Shown piece after piece: positions 1 to 8,284 of a stretch of 54,738 nt of DNA; positions within the stretch are counted from its first letter, which is position 1, and every line of letters starts with the position of its first letter. The translations under genes were made by a program, and so were the position numbers. Origin of the DNA: Myxococcales bacterium (GTDB lineage Bacteria; Myxococcota; B64-G9). The notes beneath the pieces are model-generated. The model did no database searches. It worked only from the letters and a program-made list of their open reading frames with translations, and had not been told where the DNA came from. Location: contig JAAZNF010000030.1 of the NCBI GenBank assembly GCA_012798435.1, forward strand, positions 1 to 54,738. The letters run 5' to 3'.

Positions 1-2
1 CG

Positions 3-683
3 ATCGGGCTGAACGGCGGCATCTTCATCATCAACGGGCAGACCGGGGCGATCCTGTCCTCGCTGCCCTCGAACGTGGAGGCCTCGGCCATCATCCCCCC
101 CACCATCGTCAACCTCGACAACAGCGGCGGCCCGGAGATCGGCGTGGTTGGGACGTGCACGCTCTCCAACCCCAACCCGGACGGCGACACTGACGGCGAG
201 TGTTTCTTCGGCCTGGACGTGAACGAGGCCAACTTCGCCATTACCCGCATCTGGAAGGAGGAGATCTACGACTCCACCCTGGGCGCGGGCAACACCGGCT
301 TCGACTTCGAGGGCGACGGGCCGTTCGAGGTGCTGCAGAACGACGAGAGCTGGGTGAACATCTACAGCGGCCTGGCCCACACCCAGATCTACCACGCCGA
401 GCGCACCTCGGTGACGGGCTGGGAGCTGCCCATCGTCGCCGACGTGAACAACGACGGCCACGCCGAGATCGTGGTGAAGCAGGACTCCCACCTCATCCCG
501 GTGGACAAGGGCATCCTGGTGTACGGCAACATCGACAACGACTGGGTGGCCACGCGCCGCATCTGGAACCAGTTCGACTACCACATCACCAACGTGCGTG
601 AGAACGGCACCATCCCGCGCTTCGAGATCCCCAACTGGACGGTGTACAACAGCCAGCTCGCCAACGAGCCCTTCTGCAAGTAA
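3..683 (+). CDS. FG-GAP/VCBS repeat surface protein, C-terminal fragment
   Basis: The frame is open from the left edge, so only the C-terminal part (about 226 codons) is present and the true start lies upstream. The visible part holds beta-propeller-like blade segments with Asp/Asn-rich calcium-loop motifs, such as DVNNDGHAEIVV and NLDNSGGPEIGV. It ends in the WNQFDYHITNVRENGTIP type of sequence that closes many large myxobacterial FG-GAP proteins. Family knowledge suggests an exported, calcium-binding adhesin or scaffold; no enzyme motif is visible. The protein stops 10-20 residues after the last motif, without the MYXO-CTERM anchor or HYR-type domains often found after it. Ligand and function are unknown. 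Confidence 0.75.
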   Translation: MGLNGGIFIINGQTGAILSSLPSNVEASAIIPPTIVNLDNSGGPEIGVVGTCTLSNPNPDGDTDGECFFGLDVNEANFAITRIWKEEIYDSTLGAGNTGFDFEGDGPFEVLQNDESWVNIYSGLAHTQIYHAERTSVTGWELPIVADVNNDGHAEIVVKQDSHLIPVDKGILVYGNIDNDWVATRRIWNQFDYHITNVRENGTIPRFEIPNWTVYNSQLANEPFCK

Positions 684-769
684 CCAGCGTCGGCCGCCGA
701 GCCGGCCCTGCGAAATCCTGGTTTCCCGACTTTGCCGCCGCCCAGTCATGGGCTGAGAAGGCGGGGTTT

Positions 770-811
770 GCGCCTGGCCGCGCTTGCTCTTCTGGCATCG
801 CGGCCAGGCGC
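770..811 (-). repeat. Dispersed hairpin element, copy 1
   Basis: There is a perfect 13-bp inverted repeat, GCGCCTGGCCGCG (770-782) and CGCGGCCAGGCGC (799-811), around a 16-nt loop. Read on the minus strand, the loop contains GCC..AAGAGC. That matches the loop of the hairpin at 22575-22616, whose stem differs by paired CC-to-TT and GG-to-AA changes. There is no T run, so it is not a classic intrinsic terminator. A REP-like element or a structured RNA are both possible. Confidence 0.6.
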
Positions 812-917
812 TCCAATCAACAGGAAATGCTCATATAAGAGAGGAGCAGGCCTGCAGGCTCCTCATGGTAGCTGTTTGCTGGGATTTTCACTTGGCAGCA
901 GGTTTTCTCGGGGGGTT

Positions 918-957
918 CCAGGGGGCCTGGCCCCCTGGCTGAATCCAGCGCTTTTTT
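918..957 (+). terminator. Candidate terminator hairpin
   Basis: A perfect 10-bp inverted repeat with a single central base (arms 918-927 and 929-938, CCAGGGGGCC type) is followed 13 nt later by TTTTTT (952-957). It lies 3' of the FG-GAP gene and in the 3' region of the convergent cstA gene. The gap between stem and T run is longer than in a textbook intrinsic terminator. Confidence 0.4.
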
Positions 958-1001
958 CTGCGGCTTTTCAAGCAGCGATCTTCGCGATCTGCCGACTGAT
1001 C

Positions 1002-2573
1002 TCAGATGGCCGGCGCGGGCGGCTCTGACGGGCCTTGGCACAGGTGCCGCTCGGGCTCCTGGTTGGGCGGGGGCAGGGGCGGTCTTTCTCCCTCGCGCCG
1101 GAGCCTGGGCAGGCGCCACAGGAACCACCCCAGCGCCGCCGCGCCCAGGCCGAGCCCGATGATGGTGCCGAGGGTGTGATCGAGGCCCAGGCAGCCGTGC
1201 TCGCGGCTCTCCACCAGGATGTAGGTGAACGTCATCACCGTCATGAAGACGGCCGGCCCGGCGGCGATCCACCACCACCGGCCGCGCCGCGCCAGCGCCA
1301 CCGCGCAGGCCCACAGGGTCACCGCCGCCAAGGTCTGGTTGGCCCAGCCGAAGTAGCGCCACACGATGCCGAAGGGGATGAAGTTGAGCACGAGCGAGAC
1401 GGCGAAGAGCGGCAGCGCCACCTTGTAGCGGTTGGCGATCTTCTTCTGCGGAAGCTTCAGGTAGTCGGCGGCGATGAGCCGCGCCGCCCGGAAGGCGGTG
1501 TCCCCGGAGGTGATGGGCAGCACCACCACCCCCAGCACCGCCAGCAGCCCGCCCAGCGAGCCCATGGTGCCGCGGCACACCTCGTGCACCACCACCGCCG
1601 GGTTGTGGCCCGGACCCATGGCGGCCGCAAGGCCCGGCACACCGCCGTAGTACCCCGAGGCCGCCGCGGACCAGATGAGGGCGATGAGCCCCTCGACGAT
1701 CATGGCCCCGTAGAACACCAGCCGCAGGTGGCGCTCGGACTGGAGGCAACGGGCCATGAGCGGGCTCTGGGTGGCGTGGAACCCCGAGATGGCCCCGCAG
1801 CTCACCGTGATGAAGATGATCGGCCAGGCCGCGGTGCCGTCGGGATGGTGGTTTTCAAGGTCGAACGGCGTGGCCTGGATACGCCCGCTGACGAGGGCCA
1901 CCAGCAGGCCGAGCACCATGACGAGCAGCGCCGCGCCGAAGAAGGGATAGACCTTGCCGATGAGCTTGTCGATGGGCAGCAGCGTGGCCAGCACGTAGTA
2001 TAAAAAGATCACGCCCATCAGGATCCACACCCACAACGACAGCCCGCCGTGGACCTGCGCCAGGGCCTGGGCCACACCTCCGCCGAAGAGGCTCCCCACC
2101 ATGTCGGGCGGGATCTCGCGCGAGATGAGATCCGCCGGGCCCTTCACGAACACCGTGCCCACCAGCACCATGAGCACCAGGATGAAGATGGTGGCCAGGT
2201 GGCGCGCTGGCTTCCCCAGGTAGTGGCCGATGAGCTCGGGCAGACCGGCGCCGTTGTTTCGTAATGAGAGCGTCCCCGACAGGAGATCGTGCACCGCCCC
2301 GCCCAGGATGCAGCCGAACACCACCCACAACATGACCTGCGGCCCCCACAGGGCGCCCAGGATGGGCCCGAACACCGGACCCAACCCCGCGATGTTGAGG
2401 AGCTGGATGAGGAAGATGCGCCAGGTGGGCATGGGCACGAAGTCCACGCCGTCCTGACAGGTGGTGGCGGGGGTGGGCCGGAGAGGGTCGGGGTTCATGG
2501 TGCGCGCCACCACCGGCCCGTAGAAGAAGTACCCCAGGACCAGAAGGGCGAACCCGATCAAGAACACGGTCAT
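1002..2573 (-). CDS. cstA: CstA-family carbon starvation / pyruvate or peptide transporter
   Basis: A 523-residue polytopic inner-membrane protein with about a dozen or more hydrophobic segments. CstA-family sequence runs from the N-terminal GYFFYGPVVARTMNPD region through WGPQVMLWVVFGCILGGAVHDLLSG and GAISGFHATQSPLMARC. Characterised relatives take up peptides or pyruvate under carbon limitation; the substrate here cannot be read from sequence. E. coli CstA is about 700 residues, so this is the shorter form common outside enterics. I chose the ATG at 2573 because GGGAGG sits 8 nt upstream and hydrophobic sequence starts at once; the frame is open 28 codons further without support. It is transcribed divergently from the phosphoesterase gene. 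No LytS/LytT-type regulator lies next to it. Confidence 0.88.
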   Translation of the reverse strand: MTVFLIGFALLVLGYFFYGPVVARTMNPDPLRPTPATTCQDGVDFVPMPTWRIFLIQLLNIAGLGPVFGPILGALWGPQVMLWVVFGCILGGAVHDLLSGTLSLRNNGAGLPELIGHYLGKPARHLATIFILVLMVLVGTVFVKGPADLISREIPPDMVGSLFGGGVAQALAQVHGGLSLWVWILMGVIFLYYVLATLLPIDKLIGKVYPFFGAALLVMVLGLLVALVSGRIQATPFDLENHHPDGTAAWPIIFITVSCGAISGFHATQSPLMARCLQSERHLRLVFYGAMIVEGLIALIWSAAASGYYGGVPGLAAAMGPGHNPAVVVHEVCRGTMGSLGGLLAVLGVVVLPITSGDTAFRAARLIAADYLKLPQKKIANRYKVALPLFAVSLVLNFIPFGIVWRYFGWANQTLAAVTLWACAVALARRGRWWWIAAGPAVFMTVMTFTYILVESREHGCLGLDHTLGTIIGLGLGAAALGWFLWRLPRLRREGERPPLPPPNQEPERHLCQGPSEPPAPAI

Positions 2574-2599
2574 GACGCGGCCTCCCGAAAATCGAGTGC

Positions 2600-2628
2600 A
2601 GTGTACGCCCGGAAAGAGCCTTGCGCAA
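2600..2628 (-). promoter_or_regulatory. Candidate sigma70-type promoter of cstA
   Basis: On the minus strand, TTGCGC (2628-2623), a 17-nt spacer and TACACT (2605-2600) lie about 27 nt upstream of the cstA ATG. The -35 element is part of the palindrome TTGCGCAA (2621-2628), which also reads as a -35 on the plus strand. The match is partial. Confidence 0.4.
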
Positions 2629-2648
2629 CGCGCCGCCGGCGGTAAATA
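2621..2648 (+). promoter_or_regulatory. Candidate promoter of the metallophosphoesterase gene
   Basis: TTGCGC (2621-2626), a 16-nt spacer and TAAATA (2643-2648) place transcription start almost at the ATG at 2656. If real, the mRNA would be nearly leaderless, which fits the weak ribosome binding site. The -10 match is poor. Confidence 0.25.
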
Positions 2649-2655
2649 TGACCGC

Positions 2656-3933
2656 ATGAACCGTCTGATCTACTTCGTGGTCTTCGTCATCGTGGCGCTC
2701 CTGATCGTCGGTGGCGTCCACTACTACATCTGGGCGCGCCTCATCCGCGATCCCGGGTTTTCGATTCCGGTGCGCCGCGCGCTCACGCTCGCGCTGCTTG
2801 TGCTGGTGGCCACGCTGCCGCTGTCGTTCATCGCTGTGCGGCTGCTGCCGCTCGGGATCGCTCGCGTCGTCACGGTGCCGCCGTACCTGTGGATGGGGTT
2901 CTTCCTGCTCCTCTTCTTTCTGCTTCTCTTCGGCGATACGCTGCGCCTGCTCGCCTGGCTGGGAGCACGAATCGCGGGGCAGGGCGAGTGGTGGAGCGCC
3001 CACCGCCTGACCCTGGCCCGGGCGCTGGCGGCCTTCGCCGCTTTCGGCGCGCTGATTTTCGGCGTCGTCGCCATCGTCACCGGGCTGTCCGAGCCCGTGG
3101 TGCGGCGCGTCGAGGTGCGGCTCCCCCGTCTCCCGGCCTCTCTCGACGGGTTCCGCATCGTGCAGCTTTCCGACCTCCACCTCGGGCCGACCCTCGGCGG
3201 GGGCTGGCTGCGGCGGGCCCTGGATCTCACCCGAGAGCAGAACCCCGACCTGGTGGCCATCACCGGCGACTTCAGCGACGCCTCGGTGGCGCAACTCGGG
3301 CCCGAGGTCCAAACGCTCGCCGAGCTCGAGCCGCCGCACGGGGTGTTCTTCGTGACCGGCAACCACGAGTTCTACGGCGACTGGCCGAGCTGGCGCGCGG
3401 AGCTTCAGCGTCTGGGAGTCGAGATCCTCGAGAACCGCCATGTCGTCGTCGAGCGCGACGGGGCGCGGCTGGTCGTCGCCGGGGTGCACGATCCGGAGGT
3501 GCGCCGCATGCTGCCGGGCGGGGTTTCGGACGTCGCCGCGGCGCTCGAGGGAACCGACCCGGAACTGCCGGTGATTCTGCTGGCCCACCAGGCGCGCACC
3601 ATCTCCCAGCCGGCCGCCGCCCGCGCGGGGCTCATCCTGTCCGGTCACAACCACGGGGGGCAGATCTGGCCCTGGACGTACTTCGTGCGCCTGCAACAAC
3701 CCATCATCGACGGGCTGCACCGCTTCGGCGACACCTGGGTGTACGCCAGCCAGGGCACGGGCTTCTGGGGGCCGCCCATGCGGCTTTTTACCCGCAACGA
3801 GGTCACGCTCATCGTGCTGCGCGCGGACAGCGCCGAAACCGCCATGAATCATAGTCGTCCGGCGGGATTCGCGCGGGCGCCCCACCTTTTCATCGAAGAT
3901 GGTGGGATGGTTCGCGATCCCTACCCGGATTGA
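2656..3933 (+). CDS. Membrane-anchored metallophosphoesterase (YkuE/YaeI-like)
   Basis: A 425-residue protein. The first 145 residues contain four hydrophobic segments (about 4-28, 41-65, 75-95, 120-143). A calcineurin-type phosphoesterase domain follows, with all metal-binding motifs in order: SDLHLG (172-177), GDFSD (204-208), GNHEFY (235-240), H311 and SGHNHGGQ (329-336). Relatives with this architecture are membrane phosphohydrolases, including UDP-diacylglucosamine pyrophosphatase-like and phosphodiesterase activities; the substrate here is unknown. The ATG at 2656 starts exactly at the first transmembrane segment. An earlier in-frame start at 2572 would overlap the divergent cstA start and add a hydrophilic tail. 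The ribosome binding site is weak. The last 30 residues, after the domain, are unlike the family. Confidence 0.85.
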   Translation: MNRLIYFVVFVIVALLIVGGVHYYIWARLIRDPGFSIPVRRALTLALLVLVATLPLSFIAVRLLPLGIARVVTVPPYLWMGFFLLLFFLLLFGDTLRLLAWLGARIAGQGEWWSAHRLTLARALAAFAAFGALIFGVVAIVTGLSEPVVRRVEVRLPRLPASLDGFRIVQLSDLHLGPTLGGGWLRRALDLTREQNPDLVAITGDFSDASVAQLGPEVQTLAELEPPHGVFFVTGNHEFYGDWPSWRAELQRLGVEILENRHVVVERDGARLVVAGVHDPEVRRMLPGGVSDVAAALEGTDPELPVILLAHQARTISQPAAARAGLILSGHNHGGQIWPWTYFVRLQQPIIDGLHRFGDTWVYASQGTGFWGPPMRLFTRNEVTLIVLRADSAETAMNHSRPAGFARAPHLFIEDGGMVRDPYPD

Positions 3934-4016
3934 GTTTCGCAGCCGCGCGGCCGTTGTCGAGCTGGAGTCGGAGCGTAGGCCGAACGATGGCCACCCAGAA
4001 CCGTTGTTCTTGCTGA

Positions 4017-6278
4017 CTAAAAAGACCCTTGCAGGTAGAAGGTTACCATCCGCTCCAATTCCTCGCCCCCCCACGGCATGCCGTTGTCTTGCACGCCACC
4101 AGCCACCTCGCGGATCTTAAACAGGTTTTTTCCCCAAGGCGCCACTGGAAGAAAAACCTTCGTGCCGGCTTCCATCTCGATGCCGGCTCCCGACAACCAG
4201 CGCCAGCCCAATTTGCCGATGAGCAGCCCCTGGCTTGGATAGTACACGCGGGTCTTGACGTCGAGCAGGCTTCCCGGCGTGCCCGATTCCGAGCCTCGAC
4301 TCGAGAACTTGGAACGGGAGAAGAGATACAGGCTACCCAGGAATCCAGACTCCATGCGAAAGCGCCCGCCCGCAAAGAGAAGGTTCTTGGGCGAGTCGTC
4401 CGACGGACGGTATGTTCCACCCTCGTCCCGCAGAACCACCTCCCGGTGTGCCCATCCTAGGACGAATTGAACATGCCGCCAGGGGGAGTAGCGAAAGGCG
4501 AGCTCCGAGCCACCGATGCGAGGAGCCTTATCGGTGTTTTCGGACATGGCGCTGGAGCGGGAAAGATCGGGCAGCCCCGTGGCATCCAACGCCAACCGTG
4601 GAACCATCTCGATCAGGTCGTCATAGAAGTTCAGGTACAGGTTCCACTCGACGGACAACCGATCCGAAAAGAACCGGCCCAGATAGCCCGTCTCAAGCGA
4701 TACCAGCTTCTCCGAGCGAAGTTCGGCATTCCCGAGCACCCGGGTCATGAACTCGTTGAACCCGTCCTGATCCAACAGGCTGCCGGCTGGTACGGTGGCG
4801 GCCACATGCAGCCCGCCCTCGAGGTAGGAAGGCTTGCGAAACGACTGCGCCAGCCCGAGCCTCAGGTGGTGGCCGGGAACGGGCGTGAAGACCGCCGCCA
4901 GGCGCGGGCTCAGGTTCAGGCCCCGTCCGGAGTCGCCAAACAGGGTATCCGTGGTCTCGCTGCTCCAGTCCAGACGCACGCCCGCGGTCACGGTGACCCA
5001 CTCGGCGGGCCGGTACTCGCCGTGGACAAAGAATCCGAACCGGCCGGAAAAGTAGCTCACCCCCGTCTGATGATAGCGCGGGCTGTCGATGTCGGTGAAG
5101 GTCTCGGCATCGATGAGCTGGTCCGAAAACAACATTCCCAGCCGCCCCCCGGCGCCCACCAGGAGCAGGAGCGGCCGGTAGAATTCGGGTAAGCGATACT
5201 GCATCTGGGCGTCCAGGGTGTGAATGTCGCTGTGGTTGGGGTTCACGGTGGCCAGCGTCATGCCGAGGTAGGTGAGCGGCATGTCGAGCTCGGCATCAGC
5301 CGGAGTCCAGGTCCAGTAGAGATGGGCCTGGAGATCCTCGCTGGCGTAGGCGGCGCGGGCGGTGATCACGTTCAGCGTCCCGTACAGCATGCCCACCGGG
5401 GTGATCATCCGCCCCTGGACCTTGGAGACGCCGAGATCCAGGCGCAGATGGCGATCGCCGAACGCTCGCTCCATCACCCCGCGCATCCTCCACAGGCGGC
5501 TGCCGGGCACGTCGCGGAAACCGAAGGTGTCCCGCCGATCGAGCATCCCGGCCAGCGAGACGCCAAACCCGTGAACCACCGTGTTCGCGCGGGCGCCCAG
5601 GAAGAGCTTTCCCACCTCTCCACCCTCCAGGCGGCTCCATAGCGAAGTGGCCTGTGGCACGGCCCGGGTGGTGATGCTGATGACGCCACCGAAGGCCCCG
5701 GCGCCGTATAGCGCGGAGGCCGGGCCGCGGATGATCTCGATGCGCTCGATGTCATCGAGGGAGATGGGTTCGGCCTCGAACAGCGGTACGCCAAGGAGTT
5801 CGAAGTTGGCCTCGCGCCCGTCGATGAGCACCAAAAAATGGTTGTTCTCGTCGGACCAGAACATTCGGGCGGTGACGTTCTCGTGGAGCGGGGATCCGGC
5901 GATGACATCCATTCCCGGCACCAGGCGCAGAAGGTCGATGAGCGAGCTGCCGCCAAAGGTCTCGATGTCCTCGCGGGTGAAGATGGTGACCGCCGACGGG
6001 CTCTGGCCGATCTCCTGCCGGTGCCGGGACGCCGACTCGACCACCCGATCGCTCTCTAAAAGATCCAGCTCCTCGTCGACCAGATCCGACGAACCGTCCT
6101 TCGCTCCGAGCTCGTCCGAAAGCTCGTCAGAGAACTCGCCCTTGTCCGCTCCGGCAGGCTCCTGCAGAAACGCCTCCCTCGGCCAGGCCAGCCCGGCCAG
6201 CACAAGAAGGAAGCTCGCGATGTCGAATCTGCGTAACAAACAGGCAGCTCTCCGACCCAAGGAGATCGCCATCCCCAC
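4017..6278 (-). CDS. TonB-dependent outer-membrane receptor
   Basis: A 753-residue outer-membrane receptor. It has an N-terminal hydrophobic signal (about 16-40) and an acidic Asp/Glu-rich linker (about 46-78). A plug domain follows from about residue 90, with SPSAVTIFTREDIETFGG and DLLRLVPGMDV, and then a long beta-barrel. The last residue is Phe, preceded by alternating aromatic and hydrophobic residues, as expected for BAM-dependent barrels. These proteins import bound substrates using TonB energy. The substrate is unclear: no siderophore, vitamin B12 or glycan genes and no TonB/ExbBD lie nearby, and the plug resembles the broad colicin I/vitamin B12 receptor type. The start is GTG at 6278 or ATG at 6272; both sit in a GGGG-rich stretch. 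It is convergent with the phosphoesterase gene and divergent from the VWA lipoprotein gene. Confidence 0.88.
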   Translation of the reverse strand: MGMAISLGRRAACLLRRFDIASFLLVLAGLAWPREAFLQEPAGADKGEFSDELSDELGAKDGSSDLVDEELDLLESDRVVESASRHRQEIGQSPSAVTIFTREDIETFGGSSLIDLLRLVPGMDVIAGSPLHENVTARMFWSDENNHFLVLIDGREANFELLGVPLFEAEPISLDDIERIEIIRGPASALYGAGAFGGVISITTRAVPQATSLWSRLEGGEVGKLFLGARANTVVHGFGVSLAGMLDRRDTFGFRDVPGSRLWRMRGVMERAFGDRHLRLDLGVSKVQGRMITPVGMLYGTLNVITARAAYASEDLQAHLYWTWTPADAELDMPLTYLGMTLATVNPNHSDIHTLDAQMQYRLPEFYRPLLLLVGAGGRLGMLFSDQLIDAETFTDIDSPRYHQTGVSYFSGRFGFFVHGEYRPAEWVTVTAGVRLDWSSETTDTLFGDSGRGLNLSPRLAAVFTPVPGHHLRLGLAQSFRKPSYLEGGLHVAATVPAGSLLDQDGFNEFMTRVLGNAELRSEKLVSLETGYLGRFFSDRLSVEWNLYLNFYDDLIEMVPRLALDATGLPDLSRSSAMSENTDKAPRIGGSELAFRYSPWRHVQFVLGWAHREVVLRDEGGTYRPSDDSPKNLLFAGGRFRMESGFLGSLYLFSRSKFSSRGSESGTPGSLLDVKTRVYYPSQGLLIGKLGWRWLSGAGIEMEAGTKVFLPVAPWGKNLFKIREVAGGVQDNGMPWGGEELERMVTFYLQGSF

Positions 6279-6368
6279 GACCCCGAGTGTGGCATACCTG
6301 GCGAGGCGATTTCAATTGACCTGTAACCCTTGGGCGCATGCAGAGCGGGCCTCGAAAAAATGGCTGGT

Positions 6369-6398
6369 TTGACAGGACTCGCCAGCGGGTGGTTGGAT
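6369..6398 (+). promoter_or_regulatory. Candidate promoter of the VWA lipoprotein gene
   Basis: A consensus -35, TTGACA (6369-6374), is followed after 18 nt by TTGGAT (6393-6398). It lies 47 nt upstream of the ATG at 6445, in the 166-nt divergent spacer. The -10 matches only three of six positions. Confidence 0.4.
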
Positions 6399-6444
6399 GG
6401 GCGCAGATCAGATCAGGCCGGAGAATGCGGCCGGGAGGTCGAGA

Positions 6445-8283
6445 ATGCGCCACATCGTCGTCTGGGCATTGTTCGTTGTGCTGGGAACCGTTCTGGGCGG
6501 GTGCGCCCATGGCGGCGCCGAGACGCGACACGCCGATAGCGCCACCCTCTCCACGGACGAGGGCCGCCCCGCCGAGATGGGAGCGGTCGAGCCGAAGGAG
6601 TCCACCGCCGCGAAACCCACCGACGGGACCGCAGGCTATGCCAAGGACGAGCTCTCCAGCTACCCCGATGGCAAGAAGGGCGCATCCACCGGGGCCGAGC
6701 CTCCTCCGCCGCCCCCCCGCTCCGCGCCGCCCGCCGGCCGCCCGACCTCGCCCGGCGTCAAGGCCGGCGCCGCCGACGACAACATGCAGTTCGGGGCCTT
6801 TCTCAGTTTCCTCGCGGAACATCAACACCTGGGCCTGCGCGCCGACGTCTCCGACCGCCTCGTCGTCAGCGTGCGCGATCGCAAGGGACTGCCGCTGGCC
6901 GACGCCCGTGTGGTCGCCCGCGCGGGCGAGACCGTGGCCACCGAGCGGCGCACCTACGCCGACGGGCGAACGCTCATCTTCCCCTCGGAGTTCCCCGCCC
7001 TGCGAACCCCGGAGGCGTCGTTCGAGGTGTCCTTCGGCGAGCGCAGCGCCCGCGTCCGCGGCCTGCAGGGCAACCATCGCCTGGACGTCACGCTGGACGT
7101 CGAGCGGCCCGCCTTCTCCGAGGTGCCGCTGGACATCGCCTTTGTCCTGGACACCACCGGCTCCATGGACGACGAGATCGCCCAGCTCAAGGCGACGCTG
7201 GACGTGATCCACTTCCAGGTGTCGAACCTCTCCCCGCGTCCGGCGGTGCGCTTCGGCATGGTGCTGTTCCGCGACCGGGGAGACGACTACCTCACCCGGG
7301 TGATCCCCTTCACCGAGAACCTGGAGGAGTTCCGTCGCGCGCTCTCGCAGGTCGCGGCCGGCGGGGGCGGCGACACGCCCGAGGACGTGCAGGCGGCGCT
7401 GCATGCCGCCCTGCGCGAGCTGCCCTGGCGCACCCAGGGGGTGAAGCTGGCCTTCCTCATCGGCGACGCCCCGCCGCACCTGGACTACGGACAGGCCTAC
7501 ACCTACCTCAGCGCCATGCGCGACGCCGCCTCGCGCGGCATCAAGATCGCCGCCATCGGGGCCTCGGGGCTCGATCGCCAGGGCGAGCTAGTGTGGCGCC
7601 AGATCGCCCAGTATACCCTGGCGCCCTTCGTGTTCCTCACCTACGGCGAGCGCGGCGACAGCGAGGGCGGCGGCGGCGCCCTGGGCGGGGTCAGCCACCA
7701 CGTGGGCTCGAACTGGGTGGCCGAGAACCTGGACGCCATCGTCATCCGCATGGTGAAGACCGAGCTCTCTCACTACTCGCCCAGCGGCGTCGCCCCCAGC
7801 GAGGATTACTTCGCCGCCGCGGCGGTGCAGGGCGTGGCCAACGACTCGGTGCTGGAGGATCTCTTCTCGCAGGCGGCGCGCCAGCTCACCGACTACTGCG
7901 TGCAGCGTCTGGAGACGCGCACCCCGACGCTGGTGCTGCCCATCAAGGCCGAGGCCGCCCTCAAGCCCACCGGCGAGCGGCTGTGGCGCCACCTCAGCCT
8001 GGCGCTGTCGCGCAGGGGCGAGTTCGCCCTGGTCGAGAGCCAGGAGCAGGAGAAGCTGCTTTCGCTGATGGGCGAGCAGTTCAAGGCCCGCTACGACGGG
8101 GCGCGCGTCGCCGAGCTGGGCAAGCTGGTGCCGGCCAAGCTCATGGTGTTCTCCGAGCTCAACCGGGTGGCCCCGGGCAAGCTCGAGCTCCTGGTGCGCC
8201 TGGTTCGCCTCGAGACCGGGGAGATCCTGTCGCTGTCGCTTTTGAAAATCGAGGAGGGGCTGCTGGCGGCCTGGGCGCGCTAG
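6445..8283 (+). CDS. VWA-domain lipoprotein with CsgG/LpoB-like C-terminal domain
   Basis: A 612-residue predicted lipoprotein. A short signal ends in LGGC with the acylated Cys at about residue 20. A low-complexity Pro/Ala/Gly linker (about 60-110) and a beta-sandwich-like segment (about 115-225) follow. A von Willebrand A domain (about 230-420) carries an intact MIDAS start, DTTGSM (236-241). The last 140 residues (LSRRGEFALVESQEQEKLL, then a lipid-side beta segment) look like the CsgG/LpoB/FlgO fold of periplasmic lipoproteins; this is a fold-level inference. GGGAGG 6 nt before the ATG fixes the start. The role may be metal-dependent protein binding in the periplasm or at the outer membrane. 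It converges with the next gene, leaving one base between stops. Confidence 0.75.
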   Translation: MRHIVVWALFVVLGTVLGGCAHGGAETRHADSATLSTDEGRPAEMGAVEPKESTAAKPTDGTAGYAKDELSSYPDGKKGASTGAEPPPPPPRSAPPAGRPTSPGVKAGAADDNMQFGAFLSFLAEHQHLGLRADVSDRLVVSVRDRKGLPLADARVVARAGETVATERRTYADGRTLIFPSEFPALRTPEASFEVSFGERSARVRGLQGNHRLDVTLDVERPAFSEVPLDIAFVLDTTGSMDDEIAQLKATLDVIHFQVSNLSPRPAVRFGMVLFRDRGDDYLTRVIPFTENLEEFRRALSQVAAGGGGDTPEDVQAALHAALRELPWRTQGVKLAFLIGDAPPHLDYGQAYTYLSAMRDAASRGIKIAAIGASGLDRQGELVWRQIAQYTLAPFVFLTYGERGDSEGGGGALGGVSHHVGSNWVAENLDAIVIRMVKTELSHYSPSGVAPSEDYFAAAAVQGVANDSVLEDLFSQAARQLTDYCVQRLETRTPTLVLPIKAEAALKPTGERLWRHLSLALSRRGEFALVESQEQEKLLSLMGEQFKARYDGARVAELGKLVPAKLMVFSELNRVAPGKLELLVRLVRLETGEILSLSLLKIEEGLLAAWAR

Positions 8284-8284
8284 G

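Larger units (their letters stand above)
684..1001. other. Hairpin-rich convergent intergenic spacer
   Basis: This 318-base stretch separates the convergent FG-GAP and cstA genes and has no credible gene. It contains at least four inverted repeats. One is a nested GCCCA/TGGGC hairpin with outer CCGCC/GGCGG arms (about 752-768). One is a perfect 13-bp stem at 770-811. One is GAGGAGC/GCTCCTC around 842-865. One is a perfect 10-bp stem at 918-938 followed by a T6 run. At least one probably ends transcription; the 770-811 hairpin is related to a second copy near 22.6 kb. Confidence 0.6.

Noticed and set aside
2574-2657. Longer cstA start at 2657
   Set aside because: It would run through the divergent gene's start and add a Cys/Arg-rich tail; ATG 2573 has GGGAGG and starts the conserved region.
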